This document shows, one piece after another, positions 1-7,192 of a stretch of 20,467 nt of DNA. This DNA comes from a virus. The notes under the pieces were generated by a model. That model was not told the origin of the DNA and did no database searches. It was given only the letters and a program-made list of their open reading frames with translations. Within the stretch, counting starts at the first letter, position 1; each line of letters opens with the position of its first letter. Made by a program: the position numbers and the translations under genes. The stretch is from positions 3,636-24,102 of IMG/VR virus record IMGVR_UViG_3300029448_000434, one strand, 5' to 3'.

Positions 1-55
1 TACTGTCTGCCTCCGCAATTGGTGATTCTGCGGTCGTTATATTATCATTCGACAT
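1..55 (-). CDS. Start of an unidentified gene, cut by the left edge
   Basis: An ATG at 55 opens a frame that runs leftward to the window edge without a stop (MSNDNITTAESPIAEADS). It is the next start downstream of the portal and its 85-aa follower. The polar, acidic beginning would suit a scaffold-like or head-assembly protein, but only 18 residues are visible, so no function can be claimed. No clear Shine-Dalgarno (SD) sequence precedes it. Repeat element 1 lies about 60 bases upstream. The call rests on gene order and the open frame only. Confidence 0.35.
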   Translation of the reverse strand, partial: MSNDNITTAESPIAEADS

Positions 56-113
56 GCTGTTGCTGACGGGTCGCAAGAAACCCTGGACATGGTATAACGG
101 TACCAAGAACCGG

Positions 114-128
114 AGGTGTGGGTCACCT
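114..128 (+). repeat. Module-border element copy 1
   Basis: AGGTGTGGGTCACCT, with a further G113-C129 pair, gives a 6-bp dyad around a 5-nt centre. It lies in the gap between the 85-aa gene and the next leftward gene. It is one of seven same-orientation copies of GGTGTKGGTCACC in the window. Confidence 0.75.
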
Positions 129-156
129 CAAGGAAATATGTTCGCAATTTGGAATC

Positions 157-414
157 TTATGTCAAGGGGCCTGGCTTGTTTGCGTCCTTGAAAAGGTTTT
201 CAAATCCAAAAAACATGTCCTGAACCATTGCAAGTCTACCGGCATGGTAGTGACGGTCACTGTCCGACATCCCCTTTGGGGCAACTCCGAAGGACTCGGT
301 TTTCATGGCCTCGTTCAGCACGTAAAGTATACCCTGGCGGACAGGGTGTTCTTCTGGCAACTGAAAGGCTTTTAAAAACTCAGGAGGGTATCCGCTGAAT
401 TCAAAATCATCCAT
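157..414 (-). CDS. Small conserved-type phage protein downstream of portal
   Basis: This 85-aa protein is translationally linked to the portal: its ATG (414) lies 8 bases inside the portal 3' end. An AGGAGT SD sequence at 423-428 sits 8-9 bases upstream and fixes the start. The C-terminal half contains a DSDRHYHAGRLAMVQDMFF-type stretch, which resembles small charged helical proteins found near phage portal and terminase genes; I know no assigned function for these. There is no signal peptide or membrane segment. Position suggests a head-assembly or accessory role, which is inference from neighbours only. Confidence 0.75.
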   Translation of the reverse strand: MDDFEFSGYPPEFLKAFQLPEEHPVRQGILYVLNEAMKTESFGVAPKGMSDSDRHYHAGRLAMVQDMFFGFENLFKDANKPGPLT

Positions 415-2488
415 TCGGGTTGACTCCTATTCTGCCTATCTGTTTGTTCTGTTGCTGCATCATGCTCATGTTTAAGTTCTGAGAAAATGTCTTCACCAGT
501 TCCTGGAACTGCTCGTCAGTCTGCAGGAGTTCCTGGTACTTCGGATTGCTTTGAATGATTTGCTGAATGAACTGCAATTTAACTCCAGCGGATGGGTCGT
601 TCTCAACGAAGTTCGGCTGATTCCCAAGTGCCATGAGTGCTACCTGCTGATTGATGTCATCAAACATCTTCTGGGTTGCTTCTGCCTCCTCGGTGACCAG
701 GTCTGTTGCCAGGGTTGGGTCAATGACTTGTAATTTCTTTCTTATTAACTTTGTCCGATCCACGATGCCCATGGTGTCTTCGGGAAGGACAAATTGGCTG
801 ATGGCTTGAAGCTTTTTCTGGACGAATTCATTGTCCAATTCCCGGATGTCGAAGTGCAGTGAAAAGTTGTATTTATTAGGGTCCCTGGGCATCGGCATTT
901 CCGTGCCGGTGACGGTTGCGAATCGTTCGTCAGAATCAAATTTTTGAGTCAGTTCCCAGATCCGACCAACCACCGTGGACATGTGTCTCAGCCATCGATG
1001 AACAAAGGCCTGCTGGTGCAGTTGTGTCTCCACTTGAGGTATTCCCCCATTGGGTCTGCCAAAGTAACGATCCGTCCTGAGCATTATGTCGTTGATCAGT
1101 TGGAATGCCAGTTCACTTCCTCTCCCTGGAGGTTCCATCCAACTGATGTCGTTTGCTCGTTGTTCGGCAACCTGGACACCTGGGCCAATTTTTATTCTCT
1201 GACCGTACCTGAGAGGTACTTTCAGCGGAGGCAGAATCTCAAAACTGGATCTGTCTGTGAGTGAGTCGGACTGTACCTTGATTTCATTCTGCCAGGTCTT
1301 GCATATCTCCGGGATGCCTCTGCTTTCCAGGGGACTTCTTCTGGTCTTTTCCCGGGTGTAGCATTCGAAGGGATACTTGTCCCCGGCCTCTTTTATCAAC
1401 CGGTGTTCTCCGTATATCTCCTGGCCTCTGGTATCAGTCTGCTTGTAGGGTGAGAATACTGTCAGATAGATTCCTGGCATGCCACTGTCAGTGGTCCGCC
1501 TGGAGTATGCGTGTATGACTTCGACCAGGTTGGTCTTGTCTTCAATTATCTCAGCGTTACCGGCAACAGGTGAAATACCGTACTCAAAGGTGCTGGCGTT
1601 TTGCCCTGCAGTGTTTTTTATTTCGTCACAAAAAGTCTGGTCCCATTCTCCGCTCGCTGACTTCTCCTCAATTTCAGCGATGGTATAAAAATCTCTCCTG
1701 AATATTGCCCTGGCTCGATGCCAGTCAGTTGTCTCAGGTGGGAATAAAATTTCATGATAAGGTCTCAAGGCAACAATGCTTGGTTGGTTCCTGGTCGTCT
1801 CAGGAGACTCAAATGTAGTCTTCCCGTTTTCAACGATTTCCCGGATGTGCTTCAAGGCCTTTGATCTTGTCAATCCCTTGTTACCGGCAACCAGGAGGTC
1901 TGCCAGGTATTCCTGCTCGTTTTGCAATGCAGCGGTCAGTGCTTCAACTTGAGGTGGGTTATCGACTCCTAAATAGCCGGTGAGGGTCTGGAGATTAATT
2001 TCCCGTGAGACCTGGGTGTAACATCTGTCCCAGGTTATGTGGAGGACGGACCAACCGTACTGCATTGCATATTCCGAGTGCAGTTCCAACTCTTCTTCAT
2101 AGTCAGGCTGCAAAAGTGTTCCCAGCATCCACCTGAGATAGAGACCAACCGCACCAGATGCCTTTACGTCCTTTGACTCAATTCCATCAACATTCAGTGC
2201 AGCCTTGGAGATTGCGGAGGTCGATAGGTTGACCATGAAATTACATACCTCATCCGCCAGGCGGATCCTGCCATCAGCAGCACCTTCCCAGGGGAATGGT
2301 TGACTTCCTATTTCCGAGGCATGTTTTTTGCCGTCACTCGATTGACCGTTCCAGTAGCTGAACCTGGTATTGTCCGCATCCTGGACCCTGGACGTTATTC
2401 TCCGGTCTGTCTGTGAACGAGAGAAGTCGTTGTGTAACTCTTTAATGTTTGGACTGGTACTTTCAGCCAATTGATCGGTGTTCTGCAT
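407..2488 (-). CDS. Portal protein (head-tail connector)
   Basis: The portal forms the dodecameric ring at the capsid vertex through which DNA is packaged and ejected, and onto which the tail is built. Length (about 693 aa), position directly after the large terminase, and the N-terminal block SQPFPWEGAADGRIRLADEV fit large phage portals with an early PFPWEGA-like motif. The C-terminal part is rich in Gln and Asn (MMQQQNKQ), as is common in portals. I chose the ATG at 2488, one base after the terminase TAA. An in-frame ATG at 2536 would add 16 residues (MCPGNRSTALNQALIK) and overlap the terminase by 47 bases; neither start has a strong SD. The family call is by motif and synteny; no signature was computed. 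Confidence 0.85.
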   Translation of the reverse strand: MQNTDQLAESTSPNIKELHNDFSRSQTDRRITSRVQDADNTRFSYWNGQSSDGKKHASEIGSQPFPWEGAADGRIRLADEVCNFMVNLSTSAISKAALNVDGIESKDVKASGAVGLYLRWMLGTLLQPDYEEELELHSEYAMQYGWSVLHITWDRCYTQVSREINLQTLTGYLGVDNPPQVEALTAALQNEQEYLADLLVAGNKGLTRSKALKHIREIVENGKTTFESPETTRNQPSIVALRPYHEILFPPETTDWHRARAIFRRDFYTIAEIEEKSASGEWDQTFCDEIKNTAGQNASTFEYGISPVAGNAEIIEDKTNLVEVIHAYSRRTTDSGMPGIYLTVFSPYKQTDTRGQEIYGEHRLIKEAGDKYPFECYTREKTRRSPLESRGIPEICKTWQNEIKVQSDSLTDRSSFEILPPLKVPLRYGQRIKIGPGVQVAEQRANDISWMEPPGRGSELAFQLINDIMLRTDRYFGRPNGGIPQVETQLHQQAFVHRWLRHMSTVVGRIWELTQKFDSDERFATVTGTEMPMPRDPNKYNFSLHFDIRELDNEFVQKKLQAISQFVLPEDTMGIVDRTKLIRKKLQVIDPTLATDLVTEEAEATQKMFDDINQQVALMALGNQPNFVENDPSAGVKLQFIQQIIQSNPKYQELLQTDEQFQELVKTFSQNLNMSMMQQQNKQIGRIGVNPNG

Positions 2489-2489
2489 T

Positions 2490-4157
2490 TTAATAAGTGC
2501 CTGGTTCAGTGCTGTACTCCTGTTCCCTGGGCACATGTATTGGATCCATGAGAATCATGTATCGCAGGGCATCGACAGGATCCTTGGACGCACCCTTGTC
2601 TCCATCTGCATTGGTCCAGGTTCGGAGTGAGTAAATTAAGTTGTTGCAACAACTCGAAACATAAAGTTTCGGTTCGTTCAGAACAGACACCTCCTCGGAG
2701 AGATTATACGAAAATAGATTGTTAACAAGGGCACAAGACTCATCAATGTGGGTCATGGGTGCCGGGTGAAAAATAAGTCCATCTTTGGTGACCTTCCCTC
2801 CTGCACCTCTGTCTGGTTGAGCCAGGAGATCGATCAAACTCTGGTTATGTTCTCTCTGGGAAAGAACTGCTGTTCGTCCTGCCCGGGGATCAATGTATCG
2901 TTCGTGTATCCCTCCATCTGTCCTCTCCAGTTCCCGTATGAGTTGCTTGTATTGATGCAGGTTCCTCCCACAATCAGCAGTCTGGGCCGGGCCTTTTTTC
3001 CCATCCATTTTCGATGATGGAAGTGCCCACTCTCCGTAATCGTCGAAGTTGGGCCACTCCCGGTATATAAAGGCTCGACCAAGTTCGTCCACCTTCAGCC
3101 AAAGCATGAACCAGTTACGGTCCCCTGGAGTTGGGTCAACGACCATGTAGTTAGTTCCCTGGATAGGGATCTGACTTGGTGCCACAATATTTCTGTCAGT
3201 GAACCTTGGAAATTTTCCAACCACCGGGTTTGACACATATCCGTATGCACGGATCTCAACCTCCTCCCTGGTTCTGCCCTTCAAGGTCTTTTGCATGGCA
3301 TCAAAGGGTGAGAATGGATTCCATTCACTGAAGAACCAGAAAAGCTTTCCACTGCCATTCCTGGTCCTTGCCTGGTAGGGCATGTGCCCTTTGGGGACAC
3401 CGGCAATGGTTGAGGGAGTCTTGTCGTCAATCAACCTGGCAGGTCTGGTCTCTTCAATGATCGCACCTTCACAGGCATCTTTTACGGTTGGAGTGTAGCC
3501 ATCTATTGGTGTAAAAGTTACGACCATTTTGCCTCTTCGACTGATTAAACGGTAGCGAAGTGTAGTGATCCAGGACATGGGGACCAACTCATCCATCCAG
3601 ATCAAATCCAATTCTGTCCCCTCCAGGGTGCCTAAGTCCTGGGTATAATTTTTAAACCAACACTGGGATCCGTTCGGCCCAACGAAGGTTCGGTTTGAGA
3701 AACCATTCTTCTGGGAGAAGGCTACATTGACAACTGACCTGACACTCCGCTTCTGTTCCTTCCATTGTAGTGGGAGATAGGTGTGAACGTATGGTTGCTG
3801 GACTTGGATCGAGGAATCATTGCTTGAATGGCAGCACCAGACGCTTTTCCTGGGGGAGTTCACCATTGCCCTTACAACCCTCGATGCCACATACCGGGAC
3901 TTGCCTCCCCTGTTACCACCAAACAGGTAAACAATGTCAATCCCTGGATCGTCCAAGGCCTTGTCTGCATCCTCCCAGTGACTGAACACTCCAGTGGTGT
4001 TGTGCCAGTCCGCACCGTAACTGTAGGGATCCAATTCCTCCAGGCGGATGAGTTCCTCCCGTTTGGCGTAAAAAGCCTCCAGGGTTCCTGAGTCAATCAG
4101 GTCCTGGACCTGGGACTTGGTTGGTGTTGGGATTATAGGGTGCGGAGTCCAGTTCAT
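2490..4157 (-). CDS. terL: Terminase large subunit (packaging ATPase-nuclease)
   Basis: This is the motor and headful or site-cutting nuclease that pumps DNA into proheads through the portal. The ATPase domain shows Walker A GGNRGGKS (residues 80-87), Walker B LDLIWMDE (183-190) with catalytic E190, and the coupling motif VVTFTP (212-217). The RNase H-like nuclease domain shows the expected acidic set: D341 in MVVDPT, D423 in YIDPRAG, and D527/D530 in KDPVDALRYM. At 555 aa it is full length. The ATG follows the upstream gene's TGA by three bases, with a weak GGTGA SD. Its position between a small-subunit candidate and the portal completes a standard packaging module. Confidence 0.96.
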   Translation of the reverse strand: MNWTPHPIIPTPTKSQVQDLIDSGTLEAFYAKREELIRLEELDPYSYGADWHNTTGVFSHWEDADKALDDPGIDIVYLFGGNRGGKSRYVASRVVRAMVNSPRKSVWCCHSSNDSSIQVQQPYVHTYLPLQWKEQKRSVRSVVNVAFSQKNGFSNRTFVGPNGSQCWFKNYTQDLGTLEGTELDLIWMDELVPMSWITTLRYRLISRRGKMVVTFTPIDGYTPTVKDACEGAIIEETRPARLIDDKTPSTIAGVPKGHMPYQARTRNGSGKLFWFFSEWNPFSPFDAMQKTLKGRTREEVEIRAYGYVSNPVVGKFPRFTDRNIVAPSQIPIQGTNYMVVDPTPGDRNWFMLWLKVDELGRAFIYREWPNFDDYGEWALPSSKMDGKKGPAQTADCGRNLHQYKQLIRELERTDGGIHERYIDPRAGRTAVLSQREHNQSLIDLLAQPDRGAGGKVTKDGLIFHPAPMTHIDESCALVNNLFSYNLSEEVSVLNEPKLYVSSCCNNLIYSLRTWTNADGDKGASKDPVDALRYMILMDPIHVPREQEYSTEPGTY

Positions 4158-4160
4158 AAC

Positions 4161-4520
4161 TCACCATCTCGATAGTTGCCTGGGTCTCCCCTTGCAGTAC
4201 ATTCTCTCTCCCTCTGGTTCCCTCCATACGGGTACCTGGAGACCTTTCTGAAACCATTTGCTGTCACTCACGTGAACCATGCCCAGGTCCGTCTTAATCA
4301 TCCTGGAGTTGAGGGGCCTGTCCAGGACAGTGCCAACCCTGGACTCCTTGCCCGCCTTCCAACGGAGGTCTGGGGTCTCCAGCATGGTTCGACGTTTGGA
4401 CTTCTTGTTCCTCTTAAAGGCAGGCTTTTTAGGGGTCTCTTTTGTCATTTTATTTGCCTGTGGGGATGCGTTCCAGATCGGGCCTTCTGGAGTTCGAATG
4501 ACCCCCCCCTCCCCCTTCAT
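4161..4520 (-). CDS. Small basic protein of unknown function upstream of terL
   Basis: This 119-aa Lys/Arg-rich protein is not recognised. It lies between the small-terminase candidate and terL, three bases before the terL start, in the same direction. The ATG at 4520 has an AGGA SD six bases upstream. The internal ATG at 4448 (MTKETPKKPAFKRNKK) is a credible alternative with AGG eight bases away. The first codons contain a run of eight G residues on the coding strand (8 C at 4502-4509), which could be a slippage point or an assembly error and would shift only the upstream start's frame. The middle is strongly basic (KPAFKRNKKSKRR), suggesting nucleic-acid contact, but no domain is evident. 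Confidence 0.6.
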   Translation of the reverse strand: MKGEGGVIRTPEGPIWNASPQANKMTKETPKKPAFKRNKKSKRRTMLETPDLRWKAGKESRVGTVLDRPLNSRMIKTDLGMVHVSDSKWFQKGLQVPVWREPEGERMYCKGRPRQLSRW

Positions 4521-4575
4521 CTGGTGTCCTATTAAACATATTCTATATTGTGCGAAGATTTATGTCGTCCCCTGG

Positions 4576-5064
4576 TTATTGTTCTACCACTTCTGCTTCA
4601 ATGACTTGTGGATCTTTCTTAGCATTGTCCAGGAGGGACTGAATGCCATTTGCGTCCAGGGAAACGGTCTCATGTCGGATGACTGCAGAGGGTAAACCCT
4701 GAACCTGGACCTCTTTGTCAGTCAAGATGCCCACTGCCACGGGTAACTTATCTGCCTTCACTTCATCGGCTTGAACTGCCTCCTTGAACTTGGTGAGGCA
4801 GAGGTTCCGTGTTGATCTAAGGTTGTGGAGAAGACTCTCTTGTGACTGGGCCGGGATGTCCTCGGTCTTGGCTATCCCGTCAACTGTCTGAGCTGAACTC
4901 TTGAAGATGGTCGCTATGGACTCGGACGAGATCCCCTCTCGTATTGCCCTGACCATGCAGTCATATCGTTTGGGGTCTTTGGCTTTGATCTGACTCCCAT
5001 CGTAGTTCCTGGTTCCCAGGGACGGGTCACGCTGGTTGAATTGTGTGAGACTTCCTTTAGGCAT
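4576..5064 (-). CDS. terS: Probable terminase small subunit (HTH protein)
   Basis: Small terminase subunits recognise the phage packaging site and hand DNA to TerL. Residues about 32-68 (YDCMVRAIREGISSESIATI, followed by SSAQTV) form a helix-turn-helix-like segment. It is followed by an Arg/Lys-containing helical part (LRSTRNLCLTKFKEAVQAD) and a C-terminal acidic tail ending EAEVVEQ. The stretch KLPVAVGILTDKEVQVQG matches the pattern of HTH proteins that precede TerL in other phages. The 162-aa length suits the family. Identity rests on the HTH and on lying one gene upstream of terL. The ATG at 5064 has no strong SD but overlaps a possible upstream frame ending at 5057, so coupling is possible. 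Confidence 0.75.
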   Translation of the reverse strand: MPKGSLTQFNQRDPSLGTRNYDGSQIKAKDPKRYDCMVRAIREGISSESIATIFKSSAQTVDGIAKTEDIPAQSQESLLHNLRSTRNLCLTKFKEAVQADEVKADKLPVAVGILTDKEVQVQGLPSAVIRHETVSLDANGIQSLLDNAKKDPQVIEAEVVEQ

Positions 5065-5263
5065 GTCTCAGGGAGTGGAAGGTGGTTGTATGTAATCTTC
5101 CAACCGCCCTTCCAATTATCTGTCGATTTAAGCGTCTGTCAAGGTGTTGGTCACCTGGAATGCTTTCGACTGTTGATGTTGTTATGTTTCCGATCCTTGG
5201 AAAGTACAGGACTCCTGGGAGGCCTGCAAGGGGCCTGGAAGTGCCTGTAACCCCATCCGCCAC
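5057..5263 (-). CDS. Doubtful 68-aa frame between zinc ribbon and terS
   Basis: A GTG-initiated frame overlaps the zinc-ribbon gene in another phase and ends eight bases inside terS, an arrangement that would allow coupling. It has no SD, and its start lies inside the second zinc knuckle of the neighbour. The translation (PGVLYFPRIGN and RRLNRQIIGRAVGRL) is not low-complexity, so it could be a real small gene or the product of a frameshift from the zinc-ribbon frame. It is included because nothing else covers 5065-5150. Confidence 0.28.
   Translation of the reverse strand: MADGVTGTSRPLAGLPGVLYFPRIGNITTSTVESIPGDQHLDRRLNRQIIGRAVGRLHTTTFHSLRHA
5142..5156 (+). repeat. Module-border element copy 2
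   Basis: AGGTGTTGGTCACCT is a 5-bp dyad with a 5-nt centre. It overlaps the stop codon (TGA at 5153-5151) of the zinc-ribbon gene and lies about 80 bases before terS. Same orientation as the other six copies. Confidence 0.8.
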
Positions 5264-5330
5264 AGGTAGGGCATACCTGGACGGTGGGGCGTGTCACGTA
5301 CCCTCTACCGTTGCATACAGGGCAGATCAT
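5151..5330 (-). CDS. Small zinc-ribbon protein (DnaJ-type CxxC knuckles)
   Basis: This is a 59-aa protein. Its ATG (5330) overlaps the TGA of the upstream gene (ATGA), a classic coupled start. Residues 3-11 read CPVCNGRGY and residues 20-27 read CPTCGGWGY. The two CPxCxGxGY-like knuckles, about 14 residues apart, are what DnaJ cysteine-rich domains and small phage zinc ribbons use to bind one Zn(II). The C-terminal half is basic (RPPRSPVLSKDRKH) and has no recognisable fold. The partner is unknown; such proteins are often nucleic-acid or protein-binding adaptors. It sits among small accessory genes, and its stop lies inside repeat element 2. An out-of-phase frame at 5057-5263 overlaps it. Confidence 0.75.
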   Translation of the reverse strand: MICPVCNGRGYVTRPTVQVCPTCGGWGYRHFQAPCRPPRSPVLSKDRKHNNINSRKHSR

Positions 5331-5662
5331 TCAAAACCGATGATGTCCCCCTTGAATACCTGTTTGAGGGATGCTGCCTGGTTCCTTGAGTTGAGTGCCA
5401 GGAGAACCTTTTCAGCCTCACTGAGAATGTAGAACCGGAGTGACTCATGCCCTGGTAGTATGATGGGTGTGGACACTCCTTCGATGGTCTCTGTCCCTGA
5501 CCAGGGGCCTGCCAGGTAGGTCAGGCCTGTGAACCCATCCTTCTGCCTGGAATACATGGCCATGACCATGCGGTTGTTGGGTATGTCATGCCATTGTGCT
5601 GTGTACCCATACTTGTGTTTAATTACTACTGTTGGCTTAATCGTTTTCATTGTCGTTGTCAT
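5327..5662 (-). CDS. Hypothetical protein, 111 aa
   Basis: Not recognised. The start is placed at ATG 5662, which has an AAGGA SD six bases upstream. A TTG at 5665 and an ATG at 5650 are alternatives. The N-terminus overlaps the preceding gene's last codons, and the C-terminus overlaps the zinc-ribbon start, so it is part of a tightly coupled string. Content is mixed alpha/beta (TVVIKHKYGYTAQWHDI, then LRFYILSEAEKVLLALNSR) with no membrane segment. The role is unknown. Confidence 0.7.
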   Translation of the reverse strand: MTTTMKTIKPTVVIKHKYGYTAQWHDIPNNRMVMAMYSRQKDGFTGLTYLAGPWSGTETIEGVSTPIILPGHESLRFYILSEAEKVLLALNSRNQAASLKQVFKGDIIGFE

Positions 5663-5915
5663 CAAATGTCCTTACGTGAATTGGTGTGTATTCTCCCACG
5701 TATGCACCCAGGGTATTGAACTCGTAATACTCCCTGGCTTCATGGTAGGTCATGCCGTGGCTTTGCAGGATCCCCAGACACTTGCCTGAGTCATACACGG
5801 CAATGCTTGCCTGTTCATCTATTCCCAGGAGGGCATCATCCATTCCGTCCAGGAACAGTGCCTCCGGGTTTTCATTTGCCAGGCTGATCTTTATTTTTTC
5901 GATTCTTGTCATCAT
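5637..5915 (-). CDS. Conserved phage protein of unknown function (LFLDGMDDALLGI type)
   Basis: The 92-aa protein carries ALFLDGMDDALLGIDEQ at residues 19-35, then VAVYD-like AVYDSGKCLGIL, MTYHEAREYYEFN and LGAYVGEYTPIHV. This order matches a family of small proteins I recognise from many tailed phages (LFLDGFDDALIG, VAVYDYNKC, GMTYEEAVEYFEFNV, GAWVGEHTPIF), which has no established function. It starts at tandem ATG codons (5915 and 5912). The 3' end overlaps the next gene. Its neighbours are small early-type genes. Confidence 0.8.
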   Translation of the reverse strand: MMTRIEKIKISLANENPEALFLDGMDDALLGIDEQASIAVYDSGKCLGILQSHGMTYHEAREYYEFNTLGAYVGEYTPIHVRTFDDNDNEND

Positions 5916-6069
5916 CTCTGTTCTTTCGTTTCTGCCAGTGAAGTGTTTTCGTCATTCCTCGTTTTTCGAAGAACCTGTCACAGGCTTCACTGATGCTGTT
6001 CATGTCTCCTATTGCCAGTCCAGGACCAGCGGTGTCGTAATCTGCTTGCGGTATGTTTTCGTCATTCAT
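5872..6069 (-). CDS. Small hypothetical protein, 65 aa, coupled
   Basis: The ATG (6069) overlaps the TGA of the upstream PD-(D/E)XK-like gene (ATGA), and the 3' end overlaps the next gene by about 44 bases. The N-terminal half is acidic (MNDENIPQADYDTAGPG). The middle, ISEACDRFFEKRGM, looks helical. The C-terminus is highly charged (QKRKNRDDDKNRKNKDQ). No domain is recognised. The coupled start is the main evidence that it is translated. Confidence 0.6.
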   Translation of the reverse strand: MNDENIPQADYDTAGPGLAIGDMNSISEACDRFFEKRGMTKTLHWQKRKNRDDDKNRKNKDQPGK

Positions 6070-6524
6070 ATCTCTAATTCCTCCCTGGGCACCATGTAGA
6101 TCAGATCAGATCCTCTGGGTTCCAGGTACTTGTCTTGTGTCATTGTTTCTGCATCGATGGTACCAACCAGGGTGTACTCATTACCCACCTCCTCAACCAT
6201 GGCTATGAGGTCCACCTCCTGGTAAGATTTCCGACATGCCATGAGGTCTGAATCCACCATGGAAGTTGTCTTGACATCGACCTTCTCTCCTGTTGGCAGA
6301 ATGCAGTCCCACTTGTCCGGGCCAGGTGTAAGGTCCGGGAATATGTTGTGCATCTTGCAAAAAGCTATTTCTCCCCTGGCACCTTGCTTGTCGTACTCAA
6401 CAAACTTGGCCGGGGTGTGGTTTGTGTTCTTCTGACAGTGACCACGTGCGTCCGAGAATGAAGTCCTGGCAGTGCCTATTGCGTTCGCTATGTTCACCTC
6501 ATATTCGTTCAGTTTTATTTTCAT
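6066..6524 (-). CDS. PD-(D/E)XK nuclease-like phage protein
   Basis: The 152-aa protein carries GARGEIAF at residues 48-55 (candidate E52), WDC (D73) after a GPD turn, and KVDVKTT (D83-V-K85). Together these make an E...D...(D/E)xK pattern as in PD-(D/E)XK nucleases. The following DLIAMVEEVGNEYTLVGTID block fits the remaining beta strands of small phage proteins with this layout. It may act as an endonuclease in recombination, repair or host-DNA breakdown; the substrate cannot be told from sequence. The start overlaps the dNMP kinase stop (ATGA) and the stop overlaps the next gene's ATG. Confidence 0.7.
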   Translation of the reverse strand: MKIKLNEYEVNIANAIGTARTSFSDARGHCQKNTNHTPAKFVEYDKQGARGEIAFCKMHNIFPDLTPGPDKWDCILPTGEKVDVKTTSMVDSDLMACRKSYQEVDLIAMVEEVGNEYTLVGTIDAETMTQDKYLEPRGSDLIYMVPREELEI

Positions 6525-7018
6525 AGTAACAGGGTGTTGGTCACCTTGGTTAAAAATGCTTCCTCACTTGCGTCATTGATGAGGGTGATGTGAGGTGCTA
6601 CACGATCCACGCTGGTCTCACTGGTGTGACCGTCTCCAGAGTCGTCCGTTGACGGTCGGATGATGCGGACCACCGTCCCACCTGAACTTCGTACCCAGTC
6701 CGCTTCGAACGGGAACCTGATGTCATCGATCACAACCAGGTCGCTTTGTGGGGCATTCAATTCAATGCGGTCCTTCAGCATGTTAAGGAATATTTCATTC
6801 CCAAATTTCTGCTTCAATGCCTCACCCAATGTCTGCATGACTGGTCTCAATACCGGTTTCGGAGTTTCCTCCAGGGGACCAAAAATATTGACCACATACT
6901 CCTTGATGGGAGACGCTAGACTGTCCCTGTGAACAAGGCCTGGGTGATTCGCTTCCAGGTGCCTGGCCGCACTTGTCTTGCCTGACCATTTCCTTCCTAC
7001 CAGTCCAACTATCTTCAT
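6521..7018 (-). CDS. Deoxynucleoside monophosphate kinase
   Basis: Phosphorylates dNMPs to dNDPs with ATP to feed phage DNA synthesis. The P-loop is at residues 8-15 (GRKWSGKT). The VVIDDIRFPFEA block (about 95-106) and the HTSE motif (131-134) are typical of T4 gene-1-like and related phage dNMP kinases. At 165 aa it is a compact, complete family member. The ATG shares one base with the preceding stop (TGATG). The last codons (VTNTLLL) are formed by repeat element 3, so the C-terminus may have been reshaped by that element. It opens the replication module together with the helicase upstream. Confidence 0.85.
   Translation of the reverse strand: MKIVGLVGRKWSGKTSAARHLEANHPGLVHRDSLASPIKEYVVNIFGPLEETPKPVLRPVMQTLGEALKQKFGNEIFLNMLKDRIELNAPQSDLVVIDDIRFPFEADWVRSSGGTVVRIIRPSTDDSGDGHTSETSVDRVAPHITLINDASEEAFLTKVTNTLLL
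6532..6546 (+). repeat. Module-border element copy 3, inside a gene's last codons
   Basis: GGGTGTTGGTCACCT, read on the coding strand, supplies codons for VTNTL near the C-terminus of the dNMP kinase. Copy 4 encodes the same VTNTL near the end of the unrelated RlpA gene. An A-rich run follows (TTGGTTAAAAAT). Confidence 0.8.
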
Positions 7019-7191
7019 CAGTTTCTATCGTGTTGAGTGTCGTCTGCGATGATGAATTCAAACTCCTGATCCTCCATGGCGACAGCAGGCAATGTGAACA
7101 TGAATTGCCCCATTTCCGCCGGTGTATTAATTTCGTGAACAATGGTTACATCGTCACCCGTCATATCGTAGTATTGCACTCGTATTTCCAT
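7018..7191 (-). CDS. Small hypothetical protein, 57 aa
   Basis: The start is placed at ATG 7191, one base after the helicase TAA. The open frame extends further upstream to 7290, but that part is antisense-like overlap with the helicase gene. The sequence (MEIRVQYYDMTGDDVTIVHE, then EFEFIIADDTQ) is acidic and looks beta-rich. It is not recognised. The stop overlaps the dNMP kinase start, so it belongs to the same transcript. Confidence 0.6.
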   Translation of the reverse strand: MEIRVQYYDMTGDDVTIVHEINTPAEMGQFMFTLPAVAMEDQEFEFIIADDTQHDRN

Positions 7192-7192
7192 A

